Part shown: positions 1-5,794 of the stretch, piece after piece | Position numbering within the stretch: position 1 is the stretch's first letter | How the letters are laid out: every line of letters begins with the position of its first letter | Source: Roseomonas gilardii | GTDB taxonomy: Bacteria; Pseudomonadota; Alphaproteobacteria; Acetobacterales; Acetobacteraceae | DNA: 52,461 bases | Assembly (NCBI RefSeq): GCF_001941945.1 | Contig: NZ_CP015587.1 | Location: 1 to 52,461, forward strand | Direction of reading: 5' to 3' | The notes under the pieces: generated by a model | The model's input: only the letters and a program-made list of their open reading frames with translations | What the model was told of the DNA's origin: nothing | Database searches by the model: none | Position numbers and translations under genes: made by a program

Positions 1-650
1 GCCATCAGCCCCTCGCGGTAGAGCTGGTGCGCCCGCCGCAGCAGGGCGTGGTCGGCCGGCGCCGCCGGATCGAGGTCGGGCAGCAGCGACAGGAAGGCGG
101 CACAGGCCTCGGCCCTGGGCGACTCCCGCAGCCGCAGCAGCGTCTCGCGCGACCAGTCGGCATAGCCGAGATCCAGCAGCGGCAGGTCGAGCAGCCATTC
201 GCCGGGGTAGTCCATCAGCTCCAGCCGCACCCGGCGCAGCCCGAAGCGCCGGGCAAAGCCGCCGGGGCGCTCCAGCAGCAGGTCGAGGCCCAGGAAGGCG
301 AGCCCGTCGGTCGGCGCCGGCCAGGCGGGCGTCTTGCCGGCGAGCTCGGCCAGCTTCTCGGGGTGGTCGAAGACCACGCGGTCGCCGCTGCCGGGCGGCA
401 CCACCTGCACGCCGCGCAGGCGTGAGCCGCCATCGGCGGTGCGCAGCAGCCGGGTCAGCCGCGGCAGGGTGTCGCGCCCCTGCCCCAGCGCCAGCAGGTT
501 CTGCACCAGCGAGGTGATGAACACCGTCTTGCCGGCCCGGCTCAGCCCGGTGACGGCGACCCGGACCAGGGTCTCGTTCACCGCGGCGTCGCCGTAGTCC
601 CACACGTCCCGCGCCGCGTCGCGGGTGGTATCCCTGAGCCAGCCCAGCAT
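1..650 (-). CDS. ycjX: YcjX-family GTPase, N-terminal part (gene continues at the right edge of the window)
   Basis: Codons from the ATG at 650-648 down to position 1 encode the N-terminal 216 residues of a YcjX (DUF463) P-loop protein. A Walker A motif, GLSRAGKT, lies near residue 34. The reading frame leaves the window two bases into a codon, and the last base of the window supplies the third (gcc, Ala). The frame then continues from 52461 to the stop at 51726. The joined gene has 462 codons, close to my recollection of E. coli YcjX (about 465 aa). YcjX proteins are stress-associated GTPases usually encoded next to a YcjF/TIGR01620 membrane protein, which is also the arrangement here. The cellular role is poorly defined. 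Finding this pair on a plasmid is unusual. Confidence 0.93.
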   Translation of the reverse strand, partial: MLGWLRDTTRDAARDVWDYGDAAVNETLVRVAVTGLSRAGKTVFITSLVQNLLALGQGRDTLPRLTRLLRTADGGSRLRGVQVVPPGSGDRVVFDHPEKLAELAGKTPAWPAPTDGLAFLGLDLLLERPGGFARRFGLRRVRLELMDYPGEWLLDLPLLDLGYADWSRETLLRLRESPRAEACAAFLSLLPDLDPAAPADHALLRRAHQLYREGLM

Positions 651-774
651 GCCCTGCCTTTTCGAGCGCCAACCGCCGGGGGCCGCGCCCCACCCCGCGA
701 GGCGGAGGGCAACCCCCGGTAGTACATACTATAGTTGATAAACTTCCGGTGGCCATGCGGCCAATGCAGCGCGC
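651..774. other. Divergent intergenic region between ycjX and the first XRE gene
   Basis: This 124-bp gap separates the ycjX start (650, minus) from the XRE gene (775, plus). It is AT-richer near 720-745 (gtagtacatactatagttga), which fits a promoter or operator for one or both genes. No -35/-10 pair can be assigned with confidence. Confidence 0.35.
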
Positions 775-1023
775 ATGGACATGCGCCGGCTGGTGGGCCG
801 CAACTTCGCGAGGATCCGGCGCGAGAAGGGCCTGACGCAGGAGCAGGTGGAGGAGCGCTGCGGGCTGAGCCAGCAGTACCTGAGCGGGCTGGAGCGGGGT
901 TTGCGCAACCCGACCGTGGTCACGCTGTTCGAGATCGCCCAGGCGCTCGGCGTCACTCCGGTCGACCTGATCGGGCCGGACGAAGCCGACCCCTCCCCGG
1001 AAGAGCCAGGCGGCAGCCGGTAG
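775..1023 (+). CDS. Small XRE-family HTH transcriptional regulator
   Basis: An 82-aa protein made almost entirely of one Cro/C1-type helix-turn-helix domain (residues 5-66). The recognition region QQYLSGLERGLRNPTVVTL is typical of single-domain XRE regulators in alphaproteobacteria. A short acidic, proline-rich tail follows. It starts at an ATG and ends 38 bp before the next gene. It resembles the XRE protein at 35524-35892 in the same helix (SGxERGLRNPT), so the two may be paralogues. Targets are unknown; autoregulation or control of the downstream toxin-antitoxin pair is possible. Confidence 0.85.
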   Translation: MDMRRLVGRNFARIRREKGLTQEQVEERCGLSQQYLSGLERGLRNPTVVTLFEIAQALGVTPVDLIGPDEADPSPEEPGGSR

Positions 1024-1061
1024 TCCTTGAGCGATAAGGCGCTCGAAGCTACATAGCGCTC

Positions 1062-1415
1062 ATGATGATCGACCCCGACCAGATCCGTGCGGCTCGGGCC
1101 CTGCTGCGTATCGAGCAGCGGGATCTGGCGATGCGCGCGCATGTCTCCGTGGCGACGGTCCGCCGCCTGGAGGCAGGCCAGGATGCGGCCAGAGTGACGC
1201 CGGTGATCCTGGAGAGCGTACGTCAGGTCCTGGAGGAAGCCGGAGCCGAGTTCATCGAGGGCGGCGTGCGCCGGCGGCCGGTGGCCCACACCGATGCCGG
1301 GATACTGTTCGAGGAGTTGCGGGCCATCAGCCTGCGCAGCGCGGCGAAGCTGCGGGACCAGGCAGAGCCGCTGACCGAGGCGGATCTCTACGACGAGGAT
1401 GGCCTGCCCGCATGA
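1062..1415 (+). CDS. XRE-type antitoxin with toxin-binding C-terminus
   Basis: A 117-aa protein with an N-terminal HTH (residues 6-58, RAARALLRIEQRDLAMRAHV) of the XRE superfamily and a C-terminal tail rich in acidic and hydrophobic residues (LTEADLYDEDGLPA). Such tails commonly bind the toxin. Its last four bases (ATGA, 1412-1415) overlap the start of the PIN-domain toxin gene, the usual translational coupling of toxin-antitoxin operons. VapC toxins are more often paired with AbrB, RHH or Rv0623-like antitoxins, so an XRE partner is less usual. By homology it should neutralise the toxin and repress its own promoter. Confidence 0.85.
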   Translation: MMIDPDQIRAARALLRIEQRDLAMRAHVSVATVRRLEAGQDAARVTPVILESVRQVLEEAGAEFIEGGVRRRPVAHTDAGILFEELRAISLRSAAKLRDQAEPLTEADLYDEDGLPA

Positions 1416-1813
1416 TCGTCGTGGACAGCTCGGCGCTGATCGCCATCCTGCGGCGGGAACCGGAGGCGGATGTCTTCCTGCAAGTCATCATCAAGGCCGG
1501 GCCATGCTGCCTGTCCTCGGTCAGCCTGCTGGAGACGAGCATGGTGCTCGCCGGCCGCAGCGGGGATCCGGCGGCCTGGGAGGGGCTGGATACCCTGATC
1601 GCCCGGGCCGGCATGCAGGTCGTGGCACAGGACCGGGAGCAAGCGGAGGCCGCCCGGAAAGTGTTCCTGCGCTACGGCAAGGGGCGTCACCCGGCCGCGC
1701 TCAACCTCGGTGACTGCGCCTCCTACGCCCTGGCCAGGTGCCGGAACCTGCCATTGCTGTTCAAGGGCGAGGACTTCCCGAGGACAGATGTCGTTCCAGC
1801 CATTCCGGCGTGA
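1412..1813 (+). CDS. vapC: VapC-type PIN-domain toxin
   Basis: A 133-aa PIN-domain ribonuclease. The acidic metal-binding residues are visible as D5 (MIVVDSSALIAIL), E41 (SLLETSMVL) and D101 (LNLGDCASYALA). The ending KGEDFPRTDVVPA is typical of the VapC branch whose fourth acidic site lies in LLFKGxDF. VapC toxins cleave tRNA or rRNA and arrest growth when the antitoxin is lost (family knowledge). The gene overlaps the upstream XRE antitoxin by four bases, so the two form an operon. Confidence 0.93.
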   Translation: MIVVDSSALIAILRREPEADVFLQVIIKAGPCCLSSVSLLETSMVLAGRSGDPAAWEGLDTLIARAGMQVVAQDREQAEAARKVFLRYGKGRHPAALNLGDCASYALARCRNLPLLFKGEDFPRTDVVPAIPA

Positions 1814-2173
1814 GCAATGGGTTAGACCAAACGTCCGTCTGAGGCGGCGTAGGCAAACTTGTTCTCCAGACGCTGTGCAGCATACCGTCGTCCTTGGCAG
1901 CCTACGCTAACGACCCCGCTCCCCACGCGCCATCGTCGTCCGTCCCGCCCCGCCCAGTCCGCCAACCCAAGGCATCCAGCGTCTCACCGCAAGCTTCGTG
2001 CATCACAGCCTATACGGTTCAACGACAACAGGATTGCTCACCTGTTCAGGTCATCTTTTGTGTTTTCGCTATCAAGATAACTAGCTAACAGGATAACAAG
2101 CTGAACGGCTCAGTTGACTGTTGCGATATGTGCAGATAATTCAGTTCTCTATCCAGGGGGATAGGGATGCAGC
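1814..2173 (+). promoter_or_regulatory. Regulatory region upstream of parA
   Basis: This 360-bp gap contains no convincing gene. Its right part holds three exactly 8-bp-phased TAAC boxes (2078, 2086, 2094) and, further downstream, a sigma-70-like promoter candidate: TTGACT at 2114-2119 and ataatt/gataat at about 2135-2141, with a spacer of 15-16 bp. A purine-rich stretch before the parA ATG (2174) can serve as the ribosome binding site. Autorepression of the par operon by its partner protein at the phased boxes is inferred. Confidence 0.5.
2078..2097. repeat. Phased TAAC boxes, candidate centromere/operator upstream of parA
   Basis: TAAC occurs at 2078-2081, 2086-2089 and 2094-2097, exactly 8 bp apart. 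The block agctaacaggNtaacaa recurs almost unchanged at 2863-2879. Small ribbon-helix-helix centromere-binding proteins (ParG and omega types) bind short direct repeats with a fixed 7-8 bp period (family knowledge). The repeat therefore fits a parS/operator for the protein at 2929-3300. Binding is inferred. Confidence 0.55.
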
Positions 2174-2923
2174 ATGAAGGTCTTAGTGACAGCGAGTCGA
2201 AAAGGCGGCTCGGGAAAAACCGTGGTGACCCGTCATCTTGCGGTCGCCGCGCTCCGCAGCGGCATCGGCCGAGTAGCTGTCGTGGACCTGGATCCCATGC
2301 GCGGTCTTTCCCGCTGGTGGCAGCGCCGTCCCGAGGATGGCCTCGAACTGGTGCAGCTCGCGCCCGAGGGTATACCCTCCTCTACTCATGAGGGCCGCGC
2401 TGCCGCAGCGCTGGCGGCCGCTCAGCATCTCGATGGCGCTATTCCCGCTCTCCGCGCCCAGGGTTACGGTCTCCTCCTAATCGACACCCCGCCCGCCGCG
2501 GATGAGATCGTCCGGCTCGCGGTCCGGGCGGCCGACTTGGTGCTGGTGCCGGTGCGTCCGTCACCGGATGATCTCGATGCCGTGGGGGAGACGGCCGACC
2601 TAGTCGCGAGCCTTAACCGGCCGATGGTCTTCATCATCAACAGTGCCACGAAGCGCGCCCGCCTAACGGGTGATGCCGCTGTGGCGTTGTCTCAGCATGG
2701 AACGGTTGCGCCTTCTACGCTGCACCGATCCGATGCCTATGCCGCCTCGGCGCTGGATGGTCTGACGGTTCAGGAGGCCGACCCACGCGGCGCTCCTTCA
2801 GGAGAGGTTTCTGTTCTCTGGGGGTATGTCGCCAAGCGGTCAGGTCTGCTAACGAGTGAGCCAGCTAACAGGCTAACAAAGCAGCCAGCTCTTCGAGTTG
2901 TTGATGGACGAAAGGGCAAGTGA
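2174..2923 (+). CDS. parA: ParA-family partition ATPase
   Basis: A 249-aa ParA/MinD-type P-loop ATPase without an N-terminal HTH domain (type Ib-like size). The deviant Walker A motif KGGSGKT lies at residues 10-16. Walker A' is seen in VAVVDLDPMRGLSRWW and Walker B in LLLIDTPPAAD. ParA ATPases move plasmid copies over the nucleoid together with a centromere-binding partner. Only 5 bp separate it from the next gene, forming a parAB-like operon directly upstream of the iterons and repA. The lack of an N-terminal DNA-binding domain implies that the partner does the operator binding. Confidence 0.95.
   Translation: MKVLVTASRKGGSGKTVVTRHLAVAALRSGIGRVAVVDLDPMRGLSRWWQRRPEDGLELVQLAPEGIPSSTHEGRAAAALAAAQHLDGAIPALRAQGYGLLLIDTPPAADEIVRLAVRAADLVLVPVRPSPDDLDAVGETADLVASLNRPMVFIINSATKRARLTGDAAVALSQHGTVAPSTLHRSDAYAASALDGLTVQEADPRGAPSGEVSVLWGYVAKRSGLLTSEPANRLTKQPALRVVDGRKGK
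2850..2877. repeat. Second set of phased TAAC boxes at the 3' end of parA
   Basis: TAAC occurs at 2850-2853, 2866-2869 and 2874-2877 (spacing 16 and 8 bp), inside the last codons of parA and just before the partner gene. It repeats the block seen upstream of parA. It may be a second binding cluster for the partition protein, or a regulator of the partner gene's own expression. Confidence 0.5.
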
Positions 2924-2928
2924 GTTAA

Positions 2929-3300
2929 ATGACGAAGCAGCCGACGCGCTTGTCATCGTTCTCCATCCCTCGCGAGCCTGCCAACCTGCAGGAAACCCAG
3001 GCTGCTGAGGATCCTGCTGCCGAGCAGGGAGCGGCACCAATTCCTCCACCAACTCCTGCGCCGGTTCCGCCGCGCGAAGTACCGGCGGTAGTCTTCCAAG
3101 CGGAGCCGGCCGACGTCATTACTCCGGCCGTTCGGCACCGGAAGCCGAAGGAGGCGGACATCCCCCGCACCCAAGTAGGCGCTCGAATTCCTGCGTCCCT
3201 GGCTGACCGGCTCGCGGACTATTGCCACTATGAGCGGGCAAGGCAGCAGGATGTGGTCGCACAAGCGATCTTAGAATTCCTGACCAAGAAAGGCTTCTAA
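2929..3300 (+). CDS. Small ParB/ParG-like partition partner (putative RHH protein)
   Basis: A 123-aa protein with a disordered, proline-rich N-terminus (residues 1-80) and a short C-terminal folded part (about 83-123). That part reads TQVGARIPASLADRLADYCH..., with a beta-strand followed by two helices, as in ribbon-helix-helix domains. The position immediately after a short ParA, and phased TAAC boxes on both sides of parA, support a role as the centromere-binding adaptor. An arginine-finger-type N-terminus cannot be identified with certainty. The family assignment rests mostly on context. Confidence 0.7.
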   Translation: MTKQPTRLSSFSIPREPANLQETQAAEDPAAEQGAAPIPPPTPAPVPPREVPAVVFQAEPADVITPAVRHRKPKEADIPRTQVGARIPASLADRLADYCHYERARQQDVVAQAILEFLTKKGF

Positions 3301-3316
3301 GCCAAGGCTAAGGCGC

Positions 3317-3535
3317 CTGGGGACTTTGGTGATGCCCGAGTCGGCTAATCGGAACCCTGCCCCAGGTTCTAGGTATCCACACCCAAGTGGGGGCTTTAGT
3401 GAGCAAAGTGGGGACTATAGTGATAATTCCAGACGGAAAAGCTTGGCCTTCCCCGGGTTATCCCGAGGACTTTGGTGAGCAAACTAATAGTAGAATCTAA
3501 TATCCTTCCTAGTAGTGGCTCACCAAAGTCCCCAG
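3317..3535. repeat. Iterons of the replication origin (five copies)
   Basis: Copies of a unit close to ggggactttggtgagc are visible at 3317-3332, 3387-3404 (gggctttagtgagc), 3409-3425 (ggactatagtgat), 3465-3480 and, inverted, at 3518-3535 (gctcaccaaagtcccc). They lie between the partition operon and repA and extend into the first codons of repA. Such repeats are binding sites for the initiator (family knowledge) and probably mark the origin and RepA autoregulation. Confidence 0.8.
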
Positions 3536-4521
3536 TTGGCGGAACCATCATTTCGAGGCAGGTTGCAGGCATTGAGAGGCGTGTGATGGCGCGGGTTCAC
3601 CAGTTACTGACGGAGCATGGAAAGCAGGCTGCCATCGAAGCGGGTACTGAATCGCGCGATGTGATCGAAACTGCAGCGCGCTACCTATCCGAAGAGGACA
3701 ACGCCCTCGCATTTGCCTTCAGCGGCTGGGCGCAGTGTGCGCTTCCTCATCGGCGTGTACCTGCTAGTGAAGTTTGGGAAGTGGCATCCGACCGGATGCG
3801 ACTAGTTGTAGAACCAGGCCGCCGCCCATCAGGTCCTGACGGATCTGGCCCCCTAGAGCATGTTGGCGTCCCATTTGGAAGCTACGCTCGACTTATCCTC
3901 TTGTATTTGCAAACCGAGGCATTGAAGACGGGAAGCCCTGAGGTCGAACTCGGTCGGTCCTGGCGAGAGTGGATGTCTAGGATCGGCGTGCCGTGGGGTG
4001 GCAAGTCGGGCCATGGGGTGCGCGAGCAAGCCGAATTGCTCAGCCGGTGCCGCCTGACGTTTCACCTGATTGGACAGGGGCGGGCAGGGCTGGTCAACCA
4101 GCAAATCGTCGACCGCGCTTTATTCCTCGATACGCCAGATGGCGATCGCCAGGGTCGCCTCTCTCTGGAGACGGCTCGCCTCTCCGGGCCGTTTTTCGAA
4201 CAGCTCCAGCGCCACCCAATCCCGCTGGAAGAGGGCGCGATAAAAGCCCTGTCCAACAATTCTGCGGCGTTGGATTGCTACGTCTGGCTAGCATACCGCC
4301 TGCATTCCCTAGAACGGCCGCGGCTGGTCACCTGGAGCGCCTTGAAGGCCCAGCACGGCCAAGGGTTCGCGAAGCTCTATCACTTCAAGTCAAAGTTCCC
4401 GGCCATCCTCAGCATGGCAACGGCCGTCTACCCCGATGCGGACATCGAGGTCACTGAAGAGGGTGTCGTCCTGAAGCCTTCCAGGCCGCCGGTGAAACCG
4501 CGCTTGGCTTCCTCCAGGTAG
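3475..4521 (+). CDS. repA: Plasmid replication initiator RepA (RepA_C family)
   Basis: A protein of about 348 aa. The segment GVPFGSYARLILLYLQTEAL (about residues 128-147) and the later winged-helix part match the RepA initiators of alphaproteobacterial plasmids (Pfam RepA_C type). The open frame begins at TTG 3472, with GTG at 3475 next. Both lie inside an iteron (3465-3480), so RepA binding would cover its own start. An ATG at 3586 (MARVHQLL) is an alternative start that would place the whole iteron block outside the gene. RepA is expected to bind the iterons and open the origin. Confidence 0.92.
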   Translation: MSKLIVESNILPSSGSPKSPVGGTIISRQVAGIERRVMARVHQLLTEHGKQAAIEAGTESRDVIETAARYLSEEDNALAFAFSGWAQCALPHRRVPASEVWEVASDRMRLVVEPGRRPSGPDGSGPLEHVGVPFGSYARLILLYLQTEALKTGSPEVELGRSWREWMSRIGVPWGGKSGHGVREQAELLSRCRLTFHLIGQGRAGLVNQQIVDRALFLDTPDGDRQGRLSLETARLSGPFFEQLQRHPIPLEEGAIKALSNNSAALDCYVWLAYRLHSLERPRLVTWSALKAQHGQGFAKLYHFKSKFPAILSMATAVYPDADIEVTEEGVVLKPSRPPVKPRLASSR

Positions 4522-4527
4522 AACAGC

Positions 4528-4545
4528 GCTCACCAAAGTCCCCAT
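4528..4545 (-). repeat. Sixth, inverted iteron downstream of repA
   Basis: gctcaccaaagtccccat lies a few bases after the repA stop. It matches the inverted copy at 3518-3535 over its first 17 bases. It brackets repA and could take part in origin handling or copy-number control. Confidence 0.7.
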
Positions 4546-4644
4546 ACGGATGGTCGATACCTGAACCAGATGACCTCCGCATTGGGTTCACAGATTTCTG
4601 ATGCACAAACGGTTGTGAGGACGCGTGCTCCTCCGGAGCGCCGG

Positions 4645-4737
4645 TCAAGCAACGGTCGGGTCGAGCACATGAACCGGAGCATCAAGGACGCGACCGTCAA
4701 GCACCTCCACTACGGCGATCACTCCCAGCTGCGATGA
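4645..4737 (+). pseudogene. IS481-like transposase fragment
   Basis: Translation from 4651 gives NGRVEHMNRSIKDATVKHLHY followed by GDHSQLR and a stop. This resembles the C-terminal catalytic region of IS481-type DDE transposases (NGQVERMNRTIKDATVKRYHY style). Nothing of the remaining transposase is present on either side, so it is a short relic. Confidence 0.7.
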
Positions 4738-4773
4738 GCCCTGTTGCGGAAATCAGCGTGAGGACATGATGAT

Positions 4774-5062
4774 TAGGTCTTTGATGTCCTGATCAGACGT
4801 AGGCGACGGTGTTGAGCATAGGGAATCTCGACCGTTAAGTTCTTCTGCCGTCATGAGAGGGTGCTGTAATGCAGCACAGGTCAGTCCAAGCCTGCCAGCC
4901 GGATTAGGCTCCCTGCCATGCCCTGCGCGGCCCGCGGTGACAGCTGCTGCGGCACTTCAGCGTTAACACCGCCTGGATCGCCTCATTGCTGAATGTCAGT
5001 GGCCGCCCTCGCCGTCGCGCGCCTTCGGGCGTCCGCCTTGTGCCGGTCCCTTGCTCATGCAG
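4774..5062 (-). pseudogene. Decayed IS5-family transposase
   Basis: On the minus strand the translation shows RGRPLTFSNEAIQAVLTLK, then LAGLD(stop)PVLHYSTLS(stop)RQKNLTVEIPY. This order of motifs is that of IS5-group transposases (LTFSxxAIxxxLTLK ... RLAGLDW.VPDYSTLSRRQ..L.V.IPY). In-frame stops, at least one probably from TGG to TGA, and missing segments show decay. With the IS481 relic it forms an IS graveyard next to the replication genes. Confidence 0.75.
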
Positions 5063-5099
5063 GCCTACCTGCAAGATTTACGGTTCATGCATTCGCCCG

Positions 5100-5477
5100 C
5101 TAAGCGGCTGAGTAGTCTGAGCCGAGCACGCGCGCCACGACCTCCGGAGCCGCCTCGATGACTCTGAGATAGGCCAGGGCTGGCGCATCCGGCCGGGAGC
5201 GGGCCTGCTCCCAATCGCGCAGTGTCGTCAGCGGAATGCCGAAGCGCTCCGAGAACTGCCGCTGCGTCTGATGCACCGACGCACGGATCGCCCGCACGCG
5301 GGCCGCGAAACCCGCACGGTCGTAGTCGGCCTCCGTCATCTCAGGAGGGGTGTCGGGATCGGCGGCGATCTGGCGCGCGATATCGGCGTCCGTGGTTGCG
5401 TCGATCTTGGTCCAGTCCGTCTCGGCCAGGGCCTGCGCCATCATCTCCGGGGTGACCTTCACTCTCGCTTCAGCCAT
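5100..5477 (-). CDS. XRE/HTH antitoxin of a BrnT-type module
   Basis: A 125-aa protein with an acidic N-terminal half (DWTKIDATTDADIARQIAADPD) and a C-terminal HTH domain (about residues 58-115: RASVHQTQRQFSERFGIPLTTLRDWEQARSRP). This layout is that of HigA/BrnA-like antitoxins in which the N-terminal part wraps the toxin. Its start overlaps the end of brnT by 19 bp in the order toxin then antitoxin, as in brnTA loci. It is expected to neutralise BrnT and autoregulate. Confidence 0.85.
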   Translation of the reverse strand: MAEARVKVTPEMMAQALAETDWTKIDATTDADIARQIAADPDTPPEMTEADYDRAGFAARVRAIRASVHQTQRQFSERFGIPLTTLRDWEQARSRPDAPALAYLRVIEAAPEVVARVLGSDYSAA

Positions 5478-5728
5478 TTCCGTTGCTCCCGCTCGTTCGC
5501 CTTCCGCAGGCTGATGACGCGGATCACATCGCCGCGCCGGGTGTAGGTGGCTGTCAGGAGGCGGCCGTTGACGAGACCGAAGACGGTCATGCGGGTCTCG
5601 CCATAGTCCCGCCGGGTGTCCTCGTACTCACCCACCATGCCCGCCAGTACATGCACGATCAGGAGAAAGGGAAGACCCCGTTCGGCCCGGTTCCGGGCGT
5701 CCTTCTCGGGGTCGAACTCGATCTCCAT
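5459..5728 (-). CDS. brnT: BrnT-family toxin
   Basis: The 89-aa reading from the ATG at 5728 begins MEIEFDPEKDARNRAERGLPF. It continues through YEDTRRDYGETRMTVFGLVNGRLL to VIRVISLRKANEREQRKW, the full-length pattern of BrnT ribonucleases (FDxxKxxxNxxKHGxxF ... RxISxRxAxxxE). An upstream in-frame ATG at 5764 would add 12 residues and is less likely. BrnT toxins inhibit translation by RNA cleavage (family knowledge). The gene is co-transcribed with the HTH antitoxin downstream. Confidence 0.92.
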   Translation of the reverse strand: MEIEFDPEKDARNRAERGLPFLLIVHVLAGMVGEYEDTRRDYGETRMTVFGLVNGRLLTATYTRRGDVIRVISLRKANEREQRKWLKRE

Positions 5729-5794
5729 GGATACAAATGTACTGCCTGCCAGTACCCCTATCAAGGATCATCCGGTCGGCGTCAGGCGTGGGGG

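Noticed and set aside
3472-3474. TTG as the certain repA start
   Set aside because: TTG 3472, GTG 3475 and ATG 3586 are all possible; the iteron overlap prevents a firm choice, so GTG was used with a caveat.
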